64,000 nucleotides of DNA from Pedobacter sp. UBA4863. GTDB lineage: Bacteria > Bacteroidota > Bacteroidia > Sphingobacteriales > Sphingobacteriaceae. The notes below the pieces were generated by a model, which did not search any database, was not told the origin of the DNA, and saw only the letters and a program-made list of their open reading frames with translations. Shown one piece after another: positions 42,069-52,791 of the stretch. Position 1 is the first letter of the stretch. Each line of letters begins with the position of its first letter. The DNA lies in contig NZ_DHDZ01000038.1 of NCBI RefSeq assembly GCF_002399615.1, positions 83,587-147,586 on the forward strand. The letters are read 5' to 3'. A program made the translations under genes and the position numbers.

Positions 42069-43430
42069 TCAAATAAAGGCAGAATGACCCGTAATAGCAC
42101 GACCAACAATTAAAGTATTGATTTCTTTGGTTCCTTCGTACGAGTAAATAGCCTCAGCATCTGCTACAAACCGAGCTACATCGTATTCTAGTAAAATACC
42201 ATTTCCGCCCATTACTTCTCTGGCACGGCTTACTACATCGCGAGTTCGCATAGAGCAAAAAACTTTGGCTAAAGAAGCGTGCTCATCAGTTAATAAATTT
42301 TGATCCTGCAATTGCGACAACCTAAAGCATAGCGTTTGCATGGCAGTTAAATTAGACAACATTTCTACCAAATGATTTTGGATTAACTGAAAGGAGGAAA
42401 TAGGTTTACCAAACTGCTTACGTTTTTGTGTATAAGCCAGCGCTGCTTCGTAAGCTCCTCTGGCACATCCCACCGCCTGCCATGCTACTCCTGCCCTAGT
42501 CATCTGCAATACTTTGGCCGTATCTTTAAAAGAATTTGCATTTTGCAACCTATCTGCCTCATCTACCTCACAGTTTTTCAGGGTAATTAAACCATTTTGA
42601 ACAATACGCAGTGCCATTTTATCTTGCATTTTCTCTACTGAAAATCCTGGTGTACCTTTTCTAACCAAAAACCCCTTTACCTGGTTATCATCTAAATCTC
42701 TGGCCCAGATGATGGTAATATCTGAAAATGTAGCATTACCAATCCACTTCTTTTGTCCATTGATAATCCATTTATCTCCACTTCTTTTTACGGTAGTTGT
42801 CAATCCTCCTGCCGCTCCAGAGCCCACCTCGGGTTCGCTTAAGCCAAATGCGCCAATGGTTTTAAACTGTTGCATAGAAGGTAACCATTGTTGTTTTTGT
42901 TCTTCAGAGCCGAGCAAATAAATACTGCCCATAGCCAAACCACTTTGAACACCAAAATATGTCGAAATAGAAGTATCGATCCTAGCTAATTCCATAGCTA
43001 AAATCCCTTCCATTAAGTTAGATTTACCGGCACAACCGTAACCTTTATAAGTTAAGCCACAAATGTTTAATTCGGCAATTTTTGGAATTAACTCATACGG
43101 AAATTCGGCCCGTAACCAATAATCGTTCACTATTGGCTTTACTTCCCTTTCTAAGAAAGTCCTCACTTTTAATTGTAAAGCCCTATCCTCTTCGTTTAAC
43201 GCTTCTTCCCCTAGTTGATAAAAATCTCCCTCGATATGTGGTAATGCTCTCTTTCGAGAACTTCCGCCCATCATTTTCATCATACCTTGTAATTGTTTTT
43301 CATCGAGATTAGCGATCGCTTCCACCATTTTCGGTAAATCAACTTTTTTGGAGAGTACATCCAATTGCTGAAAATCTATACTTCTAAATAATTGATAAGC
43401 GTTTTTTAAAGAGGAAAATAGATTGGCCAT
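42069..43430 (-). CDS. Acyl-CoA dehydrogenase, glutaryl-CoA type
   Basis: This FAD flavoprotein of 453 residues has the acyl-CoA dehydrogenase layout: helical N-terminal domain, central beta domain (GAFGLSEPEVGSGAAGGLTTTV and IINGQKKWIGNA) and C-terminal helical domain. The catalytic Glu is in AIYSYEGTKEINTLIVGRAITG. The GLSEPEVGS and RKQFGKPISSFQLIQNHLVEM segments and the overall closeness to the glutaryl-CoA/short-chain group suggest glutaryl-CoA dehydrogenase. That fits the lysine aminotransferase next to it, but substrate choice is inference. The N-terminus is about 50 residues longer than the standard 390-residue form. Confidence 0.88.
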   Translation of the reverse strand: MANLFSSLKNAYQLFRSIDFQQLDVLSKKVDLPKMVEAIANLDEKQLQGMMKMMGGSSRKRALPHIEGDFYQLGEEALNEEDRALQLKVRTFLEREVKPIVNDYWLRAEFPYELIPKIAELNICGLTYKGYGCAGKSNLMEGILAMELARIDTSISTYFGVQSGLAMGSIYLLGSEEQKQQWLPSMQQFKTIGAFGLSEPEVGSGAAGGLTTTVKRSGDKWIINGQKKWIGNATFSDITIIWARDLDDNQVKGFLVRKGTPGFSVEKMQDKMALRIVQNGLITLKNCEVDEADRLQNANSFKDTAKVLQMTRAGVAWQAVGCARGAYEAALAYTQKRKQFGKPISSFQLIQNHLVEMLSNLTAMQTLCFRLSQLQDQNLLTDEHASLAKVFCSMRTRDVVSRAREVMGGNGILLEYDVARFVADAEAIYSYEGTKEINTLIVGRAITGHSAFI

Positions 43431-43538
43431 TAGTTAGTATAAGTAAATAGTTAAAATTTAAAACCATTCATACAGTTTTGCTCACTTCTACTTTAAACAA
43501 CAACAAACAACCGAAATTGTTGGCCTCTGGATAATTAC

Positions 43539-44255
43539 TTACTTCAAATTAAACAAGCTATCAACCCCCAAAAGTTTTCTTGAAGTAAAACCTTCGCCAT
43601 ATTCTGCGCCTATATTTTTACCCATTTCTCTGGCTCTGGCAATTACCGACTGTAAGAAAGCTGGCGTAGAAATATAGGTTTGCGGCTCGTCTTCACCGGG
43701 ACTATTGAATTGAGTTTTAAATGCTTTTATCGCTTCAATTTTCTGTTCCATTTGTGCAGAAATATCAATAATTATATCGGGCTTAATGTAAGTATCTTGA
43801 ATATACTGTAATGTTAGCCGTGGTCGCCAAGGCTGTTGCGAAATTCCGTCTATCGAAGTTTCTATTTTCCTCAAGCCAGATAGAAAAATGGCATCATTTG
43901 CCAAATCGGAGGCCCTTCCATGATCTGGATGGCGATCATATAAAGCATTGGTTAAAACAATCTCGGGCTGGTATTTACGAATCATCTTAATCAATTTTAG
44001 TTGATGTTCTTCATCGTTTTTAAAGAAACCATCCCTAATTCCTATGTTTTCCCTAACGTGTATGCCCATAATTGCAGTGGCATTTTTAGATTCTTCTGTT
44101 CTCGTTTCGGCCGTTCCTCTTGTACCAAGTTCGCCTTTGGTAAAATCTATTATACCTACTTTTTTCCCTTGTGTAATATGTTTAATAATGGTACCCGAAC
44201 ATCCCAGTTCTGCATCATCTGGATGAACGGCCAAAACCAATAAATCTAATTTCAT
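43539..44255 (-). CDS. bshB1: Bacillithiol biosynthesis deacetylase BshB1
   Basis: BshB1 removes the acetyl group from GlcNAc-malate in the making of bacillithiol, a low-molecular-weight thiol. The 238-residue zinc LmbE-like protein has the metal motif AVHPDDAELGCSGTI (His11, Asp13, Asp14) and DRHPDHGRASDLANDAIFLSGL with a further metal His. It lies just upstream of a glutathione-peroxidase-like gene on the minus strand. bshA and bshC are not in the window. Confidence 0.93.
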   Translation of the reverse strand: MKLDLLVLAVHPDDAELGCSGTIIKHITQGKKVGIIDFTKGELGTRGTAETRTEESKNATAIMGIHVRENIGIRDGFFKNDEEHQLKLIKMIRKYQPEIVLTNALYDRHPDHGRASDLANDAIFLSGLRKIETSIDGISQQPWRPRLTLQYIQDTYIKPDIIIDISAQMEQKIEAIKAFKTQFNSPGEDEPQTYISTPAFLQSVIARAREMGKNIGAEYGEGFTSRKLLGVDSLFNLK

Positions 44256-44318
44256 AAAATTAATTTTGAATACTTGAATTAATGAATACCGAATAATCTT
44301 TTAACATCGGTTTCTAGT

Positions 44319-44825
44319 TCAGTAATTTTCCAATAGCAATCGTTGTATTTTCTTCTTTACTTTTGATGAAGTTGGTTTGGTAAAAGGATAAAAATACTCT
44401 ACCACCTCTCCTTTTTTATTGACCAAATACTTATGAAAATTCCAACGAGGGGTAGATGTTAAATTTCCATTTAGTTTTTTATCGGCCAAAAACTTAAATA
44501 GCGGATGAGCTTCTTTGCCCCTAATCATCACCTTATCGAACACCGGAAATTGCACCCCATAATTTACTTCGCAAAACTCGCCAATGGCCTTACCTTCTAA
44601 GGGCTCCTGCTTACCAAAATCATTAGAAGGAAAGCCTAAAACCTCAAAATCATCTGCAGAAAATTCTTCTCTAATTTGTTGTAATTCTTTTAACTGGGGC
44701 GTAAAACCACAACCCGAAGCCGTATTCACAATCAACAATACTTTACCTTTGTAATCGACCAAGTTTTTTTCTTTTCCATCAACAAGACGAGCTTTAAATG
44801 GATATACCGTTGGTTTTAAATTCAT
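44319..44825 (-). CDS. Glutathione peroxidase family protein
   Basis: This 168-residue thiol peroxidase reduces hydroperoxides. The four catalytic residues are present: Cys39 in NTASGCGFTPQ, Gln73 in NDFGKQEPL, and the Trp-Asn pair in TPRWNFHKYLV. The usual FPCNQFG motif reads FPSNDFG here, so two positions near the active site differ. Bacterial members use thioredoxin as electron donor, so glutathione is not required. It overlaps no neighbour; the DUF4294 gene lies 9 bp upstream on the minus strand and bshB1 63 bp downstream. Confidence 0.92.
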   Translation of the reverse strand: MNLKPTVYPFKARLVDGKEKNLVDYKGKVLLIVNTASGCGFTPQLKELQQIREEFSADDFEVLGFPSNDFGKQEPLEGKAIGEFCEVNYGVQFPVFDKVMIRGKEAHPLFKFLADKKLNGNLTSTPRWNFHKYLVNKKGEVVEYFYPFTKPTSSKVKKKIQRLLLENY

Positions 44826-44834
44826 ATCTTAAAT

Positions 44835-45452
44835 TCACTGATAGTAGCCAGAGCTTCTAATGATCGATTCGATATCTCTATCTTCCTGCATACTATAAGT
44901 ACTTTTTAGGTTATGGCCTACAACTCTTGCTACCAATTGGTAAGAAAACGCCGCAAATTTACCTTTTGTTTCCTTCACAATGTCATAAGTTGTTCGTCCA
45001 ACCTCTCTATCAATTAATTTAGTTAATATTTGTCCTTGTGTAATGGTTAATTCCTTTATTTCGGTATTAAACATTTTTTTTATTTCCTGATCGCACTCCT
45101 TTACCAAATGCTTTTGTATTTTTTTGTCGGACACTAAAGCCAAATCACGTTCTAATTGTTCGTATCTGCGTTTGGCAAAAAGCGCATAGGGAATTACTTT
45201 TAGTACATTGTACCTCAATCTATTATAGGCAGCTTGTTCTTGTGGCGATTTCCAAACTCGTTGTCCAAAAATCACAACCTCTTTTAATCCTATCCAAGGT
45301 ATCATCAAACCACCATCGTTGGTAGCAGCTACACGAATAGTATCATTTTTACCTAATTTTGGCCAAATAGCATTCGATGTGCTATCTTGCGCCTTTGCCC
45401 CAAGAGTAGCAATCATGACAATTGAAAGTGCAAAAAAACGATAAAATTTCAT
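44835..45452 (-). CDS. DUF4294 family exported protein
   Basis: This protein has 205 residues from the ATG at 45452 (MKFYRFFALSIVMIATLGAKAQ is its signal peptide). An upstream TTG would add six residues and is less likely. The mature part has the DUF4294 signature GLKEVVIFGQRVWKSPQEQAAYNRLRYNVLKVIPYA and a basic helical C-terminus. This family is conserved in Bacteroidota with no known function. It is the first gene of the run with the glutathione peroxidase and bshB1. Confidence 0.82.
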   Translation of the reverse strand: MKFYRFFALSIVMIATLGAKAQDSTSNAIWPKLGKNDTIRVAATNDGGLMIPWIGLKEVVIFGQRVWKSPQEQAAYNRLRYNVLKVIPYALFAKRRYEQLERDLALVSDKKIQKHLVKECDQEIKKMFNTEIKELTITQGQILTKLIDREVGRTTYDIVKETKGKFAAFSYQLVARVVGHNLKSTYSMQEDRDIESIIRSSGYYQ

Positions 45453-45563
45453 AAATTTATGCCTATTCAAAGTTAAAGCTATTTTTATACATTAGTTTTA
45501 ACCACAATCTAATATAGTACATTATAGTTTAAAAATCATCATAAATTTACCTACAAAAAACAA

Positions 45564-47774
45564 ATGAAGAACACGCTAGTTATAGATTTAGAAGCTGAAA
45601 AAAAAGAGATACTTAAAAGATATAGGGCTTTGTTGCGTGCCTGTAAATCCACTTTACAGCGTGGAGATAAAAAAGAAATACGCAAAGCGTTTGACATGGC
45701 GCTGGAAAGCCATAAAGACATGCGCCGCAAATCTGGCGAACCTTACATATACCACCCTATTGCGGTAGCACAAATTGCTGCCGAAGAAATTGGATTAGGA
45801 ACAACCTCTATTGTTTGTGCCTTATTGCACGACGTGGTAGAAGATACCAATATTACCCTAGAAGATATTGAGCGTGAGTTTGGTAAGAAAACCGCTAAAA
45901 TTATTGATGGTTTGACCAAAATAGCTGGCGTTTTTGACACGAACAGTTCGTTACAGGCAGAAAATTTTAGAAAAATGTTGCTTACTCTTGCCGATGATGT
46001 AAGGGTAATTTTAATTAAACTGGCAGACAGGTTGCATAATATGCGTACCATGGATTTCATGCCTCGCCAAAAGCAACTGAAAATAGCTTCGGAAACAATC
46101 TATTTATATGCTCCCTTAGCCCACAGACTGGGCTTGTATGCCATAAAATCGGAACTGGAAGATTTGGCAATGAAATATTTAGAGCCCGACACCTATAAAT
46201 TTATCGCTACCCAACTTAATGAGAAAAAAGCCGAAAGAAATGCCTTTATTAAAAGTTTTGTAGAACCTATTAACGATATTTTAGCAGAGCAAGGTTTAGT
46301 TGCCAATGTTTACGGGCGGCCAAAGTCTATCCATTCGATATGGAATAAAATGAAGAAAAAAAATATTCCTTTTGAAGAGGTTTATGATTTGTTTGCCATT
46401 AGAATTATATTAGATAGTGCACCAGAAACTGAAAAAGCAGACTGTTGGAAAGCTTACTCTATTGTTACCGACCTCTACCGTCCAAACCCCGATCGTTTAC
46501 GCGACTGGGTGTCATCGCCCAAAGGAAATGGCTACGAATCCTTACACACTACGGTAATGGGTCCAAAAGGACAATGGGTTGAAGTGCAAATAAGAACACG
46601 ACGCATGAACGAAATTGCAGAAAAAGGTTTTGCGGCACACTGGAAATATAAAGAATCTAACAACGATAATGGCCTAGACCAATGGATACAAAAGGTACGT
46701 GAGATGCTGAGCAACCCGGAATCTAACGCTTTAGACTTCTTGGATGATTTTAAAATGAACCTATTTTCTGATGAGATTTTTATTTTCACGCCAAAAGGGG
46801 CCTTACTACAACTGCCTTTGGGTGCAACGGCGTTAGATTTTGCCTTCGAAATACATACCGATATTGGCGCTAAGTGTATTGGGGCAAAAGTGAACCACAA
46901 ATTAGTACCACTTTCGTATAAACTGCAAAATGGCGATCAAGTAGAAATTATTACTTCGAGCAAGCAAACACCCAAAGAAGATTGGCTTAACATTGTGATG
47001 ACGGCTAAGGCCAAATCTAAAATTAAATCATCCTTAAAAGAAGAAAAACGTAAAATTGCAGAAGAAGGTAAAGAATTATTGGAACGCAAACTGAAATCGT
47101 TAAAGATTACCTACAACACCGATAACCTTAACAAATTAAGCTATTTCTTTAAACTTCAATCTACCCAAGACCTGTTTATAGCTGTAGCTACCGGAAAAAT
47201 AGAGCTAAAAGACCTTAGAGAATACGTTGCAAGCGAGAAAGAAATTGAGAACAGGGGAAATGAAAAAGTAAGCGACAACGAACGTATTGATGCTTTGCTA
47301 AAAAAGGTAAAAGGTCCAGAATCTGATGTATTATTAATTGGCGAAGACTTACAAAAAATAGACTACACTTTAGCAGCTTGTTGCAACCCAATACCTGGCG
47401 ATGATGTTTTTGGCTTTGTAACCGTTAACGAAGGCATAAAAATACATCGTACCAATTGCCCCAATGCGGCACAACTAATGGCTAACTACGGTTATAGAAT
47501 AGTAAAAGCCAAATGGAACAGGCAACAAGAATTAAGCTTTTTAACCGGTTTACGTATTGTAGGAATTGATGATGTGGGCTTGATCAATAGTTTAACAAAG
47601 GTAATATCTAACGATTTTCATGTAAACATTAGATCTATTACAGTTGACACCAACGATGGTATTTTTGACGGCACCATTAAAGTTTTTGTAAACGACAAAG
47701 AACATTTAGATAATTTGATTAAAAATTTACTGGATGTAAAAGGGATAACTGGTGTTACAAGGTTTGATGCGTAA
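45564..47774 (+). CDS. rel: Bifunctional (p)ppGpp synthetase/hydrolase Rel
   Basis: This RelA/SpoT homologue of 736 residues makes and degrades the alarmone (p)ppGpp. The N-terminal HD hydrolase domain (about 45-200) has HDVVEDT at residues 89-95, so hydrolase activity is expected to be intact. The synthetase domain (about 240-370) has YDLFAIRII, SPKGNGYESLHTTVMGP and EVQIRTRRMNEIAEKGFAAHWKYK. TGS (about 400-465), helical and ACT (about 660-735) domains follow. As the only long RSH protein seen here it is probably the bifunctional Rel form. It is divergent from the DUF4294 gene. Confidence 0.95.
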   Translation: MKNTLVIDLEAEKKEILKRYRALLRACKSTLQRGDKKEIRKAFDMALESHKDMRRKSGEPYIYHPIAVAQIAAEEIGLGTTSIVCALLHDVVEDTNITLEDIEREFGKKTAKIIDGLTKIAGVFDTNSSLQAENFRKMLLTLADDVRVILIKLADRLHNMRTMDFMPRQKQLKIASETIYLYAPLAHRLGLYAIKSELEDLAMKYLEPDTYKFIATQLNEKKAERNAFIKSFVEPINDILAEQGLVANVYGRPKSIHSIWNKMKKKNIPFEEVYDLFAIRIILDSAPETEKADCWKAYSIVTDLYRPNPDRLRDWVSSPKGNGYESLHTTVMGPKGQWVEVQIRTRRMNEIAEKGFAAHWKYKESNNDNGLDQWIQKVREMLSNPESNALDFLDDFKMNLFSDEIFIFTPKGALLQLPLGATALDFAFEIHTDIGAKCIGAKVNHKLVPLSYKLQNGDQVEIITSSKQTPKEDWLNIVMTAKAKSKIKSSLKEEKRKIAEEGKELLERKLKSLKITYNTDNLNKLSYFFKLQSTQDLFIAVATGKIELKDLREYVASEKEIENRGNEKVSDNERIDALLKKVKGPESDVLLIGEDLQKIDYTLAACCNPIPGDDVFGFVTVNEGIKIHRTNCPNAAQLMANYGYRIVKAKWNRQQELSFLTGLRIVGIDDVGLINSLTKVISNDFHVNIRSITVDTNDGIFDGTIKVFVNDKEHLDNLIKNLLDVKGITGVTRFDA

Positions 47775-47788
47775 ATTTTATTCAAGAC

Positions 47789-48160
47789 ATGTTCATTTGC
47801 TATCGAGTAAAATCATTACATGACACAGAATTAGCATTTGAACAAATCGATGAATTATAAAGGAAAAGAATAATTATCAAAAAAGTTCCCAAATCAAGAA
47901 CATCGTACTGTATTTGTAATAAGTTATTAAAAAAACATTACCCAATTGAAGCTCCAGACCCAATAGAGACTATAAAAATAAGGATGGAAGAAATGCATTT
48001 AAAACAGGTTGATTTGACTGAAGAAATTGGAAGTAAAAGTAGGGTTCTTGAAATTTTAAACCGTAAACGTAAATTGACCGTTGAAATGATTCGGAATCTA
48101 AATAAGCGACTAAATTTATCGCCATCACTTTTAATAAATAATTATCAGCTAACAAGATAA
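47789..48160 (+). pseudogene. higA: HigA-type antitoxin, interrupted by a stop codon
   Basis: One reading frame of 123 codons, a normal HigA length, runs from ATG 47789 to TAA 48158 but is broken by TAA at 47858. After the break it reads HYPIEAPDPIETIKIRMEEM and GSKSRVLEILNRKRKLTVEM, the signature of HigA antitoxins (XRE helix-turn-helix). The stretch just after the stop (RKRIIIKKVPKSRTSYCICN) does not look like HigA, while the +1 frame EHRTVFVISY does, so compensating frameshifts are likely as well. No HigB toxin lies upstream; rel ends only 14 bp before. Confidence 0.8.
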
Positions 48161-48165
48161 GGGTG

Positions 48166-48531
48166 ATGAAAAATATCGCCATCATATTCATCCTCTTGCT
48201 GGCAACCACCAAACTATATGCACAGCCTGGTGGTGGTGGTTTAAGAATTACCAATCTGTACAACCAAATCGGCGAGAAAATCAATATCTATTCCGATTCG
48301 TCTATTAAAATACGCTCCTTTAGCTTACAGTAAGACATTACCATCCACCTACCCCAAACCGTAGCGCTATTATGTTTCCGCAAAAACGGTATCGAGTTTG
48401 AAGTTGAAGCAACCGATAAAAATTATAAAAAATACAAATCAGAACATGGGCGCTACTATCAGTTCAATTCATCAATAACAATTCCATACAATTTGGTAAA
48501 GCCATTTTTAAATACCAAGCTGGCTATTTAA
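48166..48531 (+). pseudogene. Exported protein gene with an internal stop codon
   Basis: The frame from ATG 48166 to TAA 48529 has 121 codons and is broken by TAA at 48331. It opens with a good signal peptide (MKNIAIIFILLLATTKLYAQ), then PGGGGLRITNLYNQIGEKIN and, after the stop, DITIHLPQTVALLCFRKNG. Since both halves read sensibly in one frame, this is a single nonsense change in an otherwise intact small secreted protein. The family is not recognised. It lies 5 bp after the broken higA. Confidence 0.65.
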
Positions 48532-48622
48532 ACAAATCGTCAAAACAATTTAACAATAGCGCAATTTATCAACATAAATCTGTATAATCCTTTAATCTCT
48601 GTAATCTATTGATTACCTTTGA

Positions 48623-49111
48623 ATGGAGTTTAAAACTATGTCTGAACAGAATACAAACGAGTTGGTTAGAAAGATATTCGAAGCCTATCTCGAAAATAAA
48701 AACTTAAGAAAAACCCCTGAGCGTTTTGCCATTTTAGAAGAAATCTACTCAAGAGACGATCATTTTGATGTAGAGACTCTTTATATACACATGAAAAACC
48801 AAAAATACCGTGTAAGTAGAGCCACGGTTTACAATACATTAGAGCTATTGGTTTCTTGTGATTTGGTGACTAAACACCAATTTGGCAAAAACATGGCACA
48901 GTTTGAAAAGTCTTACGGCTATCATCAACACGATCACGTAATTTGTATAGACTGCGGCAAGGTAGTAGAATTCTGCGACCCTCGTATTGGCCAAATCCAA
49001 AACATGGTTGGCGAGCTATTAAAATTCGACATCAAACATCACTCTTTAAATCTTTATGGCGTATGTTTCGATTGTGGCGCAGCCGCCGCTGTTAAAAATA
49101 AAGCACACTAA
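48623..49111 (+). CDS. Fur-family metalloregulator
   Basis: This 162-residue regulator has the winged-helix domain (about 15-95, RKTPERFAILEEIYSRDDHFDVETLY and RVSRATVYNTLELLVSCDLV) and the dimerisation domain. In it the metal-site residues HQHDHVICIDCGKVVEFCDP lie in the expected order and the Cys pairs CIDC and CFDC suggest a structural zinc site. Fur, Zur and PerR cannot be told apart with confidence. An alternative start at Met6 (48638) is possible. It precedes purA by 38 bp on the same strand. Confidence 0.9.
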   Translation: MEFKTMSEQNTNELVRKIFEAYLENKNLRKTPERFAILEEIYSRDDHFDVETLYIHMKNQKYRVSRATVYNTLELLVSCDLVTKHQFGKNMAQFEKSYGYHQHDHVICIDCGKVVEFCDPRIGQIQNMVGELLKFDIKHHSLNLYGVCFDCGAAAAVKNKAH

Positions 49112-49140
49112 TTATACAATAACAAATATTATTCTCTTAA

Positions 49141-50427
<1,287 letters not shown>

Positions 50428-50444
50428 TTTCTTTAGATAAAGAG

Positions 50445-50478
50445 AATCCCTCGGTAGTTTATCGGGGGATTTTTATTT
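50445..50478 (+). terminator. Intrinsic terminator after purA
   Basis: AATCCC-T-CG pairs with CG-G-GGGATT around a loop of about 9 nt and runs into T-rich sequence, 18 bp past the stop. Confidence 0.85.
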
Positions 50479-50570
50479 AGAAAATATTCATTTTTGAGCT
50501 AATACATTCTATTTTTGCTTGCTGCCTATCGTTAGGTGCTACTCAAACTCGTATAGTACGAAAAAGACCG

Positions 50571-51851
50571 ATGACTGCTGAGGAAATTTCTAATTTTAAA
50601 CAAAAAGCACTTCAATACGCATCAAACTTTGATGTTTGTTGTTACCTGGATTCGCATAATTACCCAGACAAATATGGTAATTACGATTGCTTAATTGCTT
50701 TCGGTGTAGAAAAAGAACTAACTACTTCGGTTGGCAATGCTTTTTCATCCTTAAAAAATTTTGTTGATGAAAACAAGGCGTGGATGTTTGGCCTGCTCAG
50801 TTACGAGCTAAAAAATGAAACCGAAGAACTTCAACATCAAACTAGTGATAATTTAAGCTTCCCAGATTTGTACTTTTTTATTCCAACACATTTAATTGCT
50901 ATCAAGGATAACAATATACAAGTCCTTAAAGGTGAAAAAAGCATCATAGAAAAAATTAACAACCTAGCATTTCATAAAACTGAACCTGCAAACAACCGTT
51001 TAAATATTCAGCGTAGATTTACCAAAACAGCGTACCTAAGTAGTTTAGAAAAGATTAAACAGCACCTTAAACGAGGGGATGTTTACGAAATAAATTTTTG
51101 CCAGGAATTTTTCGCCGAAAATGCAACCATAGATCCGCTATACACCTACAACAGGTTAAAAGAAATCTCTCCAACTCCTTTCTCTGGTTTCTTTAAAATA
51201 AAGGATAAATACATCCTATCGGCAACGCCAGAACGCTTTTTATCAAAACGAGGCCACACGCTTACTTCGCAACCCATTAAAGGCACAGCCAAAAGAAGCA
51301 CCAATGCAAAAGAAGACCTACACATAAAAACCACCTTAAAAAACAGCCAAAAAGAACAGGCAGAAAATGTAATGATTGTAGATTTAGTTAGAAATGACCT
51401 GACTAAAAGTGCTGTAAAAGGAAGCGTTAAAGTTGATGAATTGTTCGGGATATACAGCTTTCCACAAGTACACCAGATGATCTCTAGCATTAGTTGCGAA
51501 CTTTCTCCAAATATTCATTTTGTAGATGCCCTTAAAAATACTTTCCCAATGGGATCGATGACGGGAGCACCTAAATTGCGTGCCATGCAATTGATCGATA
51601 AATATGAAAGGAGTAAAAGGGGCGCCTATTCTGGTTCTTTTGGCTATATTACTCCAAATGGCGATTTTGATTTTAACGTAGTAATTAGAAGCATCCTATA
51701 CAACGCAGCGGCACAATACCTATCTTTTCAGGTTGGCGGAGCAATTACCTATGCATCTGAACCAGAAAAAGAATACGAAGAGTGCTTGTTGAAAGCATCT
51801 GCCATAATGAGTGTATTAACCCCAATTCCTAAAGAGGCTTCCAAAACCTAA
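50571..51851 (+). CDS. pabB: Aminodeoxychorismate synthase component I PabB
   Basis: PabB makes 4-amino-4-deoxychorismate from chorismate on the way to folate. The 426-residue protein has the chorismate-binding core: KRGDVYEINFCQEF, TSQPIKGTAKR, the MIVDLVRNDL segment and the FPMGSMTGAPKLRAMQLIDKYE motif near the end. KGTAKR in place of the Trp-containing PIAGT of anthranilate synthase supports PabB. The glutamine amidotransferase partner PabA is not adjacent. A PabC-like aminotransferase lies at 36 kb. Confidence 0.93.
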   Translation: MTAEEISNFKQKALQYASNFDVCCYLDSHNYPDKYGNYDCLIAFGVEKELTTSVGNAFSSLKNFVDENKAWMFGLLSYELKNETEELQHQTSDNLSFPDLYFFIPTHLIAIKDNNIQVLKGEKSIIEKINNLAFHKTEPANNRLNIQRRFTKTAYLSSLEKIKQHLKRGDVYEINFCQEFFAENATIDPLYTYNRLKEISPTPFSGFFKIKDKYILSATPERFLSKRGHTLTSQPIKGTAKRSTNAKEDLHIKTTLKNSQKEQAENVMIVDLVRNDLTKSAVKGSVKVDELFGIYSFPQVHQMISSISCELSPNIHFVDALKNTFPMGSMTGAPKLRAMQLIDKYERSKRGAYSGSFGYITPNGDFDFNVVIRSILYNAAAQYLSFQVGGAITYASEPEKEYEECLLKASAIMSVLTPIPKEASKT

Positions 51852-51898
51852 AATCAAAAATGCTTTGCAAAAAATCTTGCAAAACATTTTCAAAAAAC

Positions 51899-51920
51899 TC
51901 CCCTTTAGCGGTTGGGGACT
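51899..51920. repeat. CCCC/GGGG palindrome between convergent genes
   Basis: TCCCCTTTAGCGGTTGGGGA lies between the pabB and M48 protease stop codons and is related to the 28015-28096 and 61390-61413 elements. Confidence 0.65.
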
Positions 51921-51921
51921 A

Positions 51922-52728
51922 CTATTTCCCTTTATAATATTTCATTGCCTCTGGCAAATCTTTTTGTATTTGTGCAATACGAGCGGCATCAGACGGGTGG
52001 GTACTTAAAAAAGCAGGTGGTTTTTGAGAACCAGAACTAGCTTGCGCCATTCTTTGCCAAAAGTCAACCGCATTGGTTGGGTTATAGCCAGCCATTGCCA
52101 TAAATGCCAACCCCATTTTATCTGCTTCTAACTCTTGGTTTCTACCATAACTTAAAATAGTTAACTGCCCGCCAATACCATAAGCTGCATTAATATAATC
52201 AGCATATTTTGAGTTAGCACTTGCTACGCCCACTACTGTTCCTAAACCTTGCGCTACTGTCATTTGCGATGCCCTTTCTGCCGAGTGTTGTGCAATAGCG
52301 TGGGCAACTTCGTGTCCCATTACCGTGGCCAGGCCAGCTTCGTCTTTAGTTACTGGCAAAATTCCTGTATAAACAGCTATTTTGCCACCTGGCATACACC
52401 AAGCATTTATTTCTTTACTGTCAATTAGGTTATATTCCCATTTGTAGTTAGCAATTTGATCGCCATAACCATTCTGGTTCATATACTGTGTAACGGCAGC
52501 AGCAATTTTTTGTCCTACACGTTTTACCATTTGGGCGTTTGCCGAAGTAGTTGATACCACCTTAGTTTGCGGATTGCTCATTAACTGTGCATAACCAATA
52601 GCGGCTTGTTGCTGCAATTGAGTATCATCTACCAAACTTAATCTGCTACGTCCGGTTAATGGCACCGTAGAGCACGAGGACATGGCCAATATTGCTGTTG
52701 CCATTCCTAAAAATATAACCTTCTTCAT
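51922..52728 (-). CDS. M48-family metalloprotease lipoprotein
   Basis: This 268-residue periplasmic zinc peptidase resembles the BepA/LoiP group. The signal ends in a lipobox with Cys19 (ILAMSSC), so the protein is membrane-anchored by lipid. The zinc motif is HEVAH (139-143) in VMGHEVAHAIAQHSAERA, and the third ligand Glu lies in NQELEADKMGLAFM. The C-terminal WQRMAQ and FLSTHPSDAARIAQIQ segments are family typical. Substrate unknown; outer-membrane protein quality control is the usual role. It lies 63 bp downstream of plsY. Confidence 0.93.
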   Translation of the reverse strand: MKKVIFLGMATAILAMSSCSTVPLTGRSRLSLVDDTQLQQQAAIGYAQLMSNPQTKVVSTTSANAQMVKRVGQKIAAAVTQYMNQNGYGDQIANYKWEYNLIDSKEINAWCMPGGKIAVYTGILPVTKDEAGLATVMGHEVAHAIAQHSAERASQMTVAQGLGTVVGVASANSKYADYINAAYGIGGQLTILSYGRNQELEADKMGLAFMAMAGYNPTNAVDFWQRMAQASSGSQKPPAFLSTHPSDAARIAQIQKDLPEAMKYYKGK

Positions 52729-52791
52729 GATTTTAAAATTATTGCCTAAACAAATAACTCTTTAAAGTAAATTTTGTTTGTAGCTTTTGGC

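Noticed and set aside
47970..48284. Minus-strand open frame of 104 codons
   Set aside because: It is the shadow of the broken higA and secreted-protein genes, which show clear family or signal-peptide features on the plus strand.
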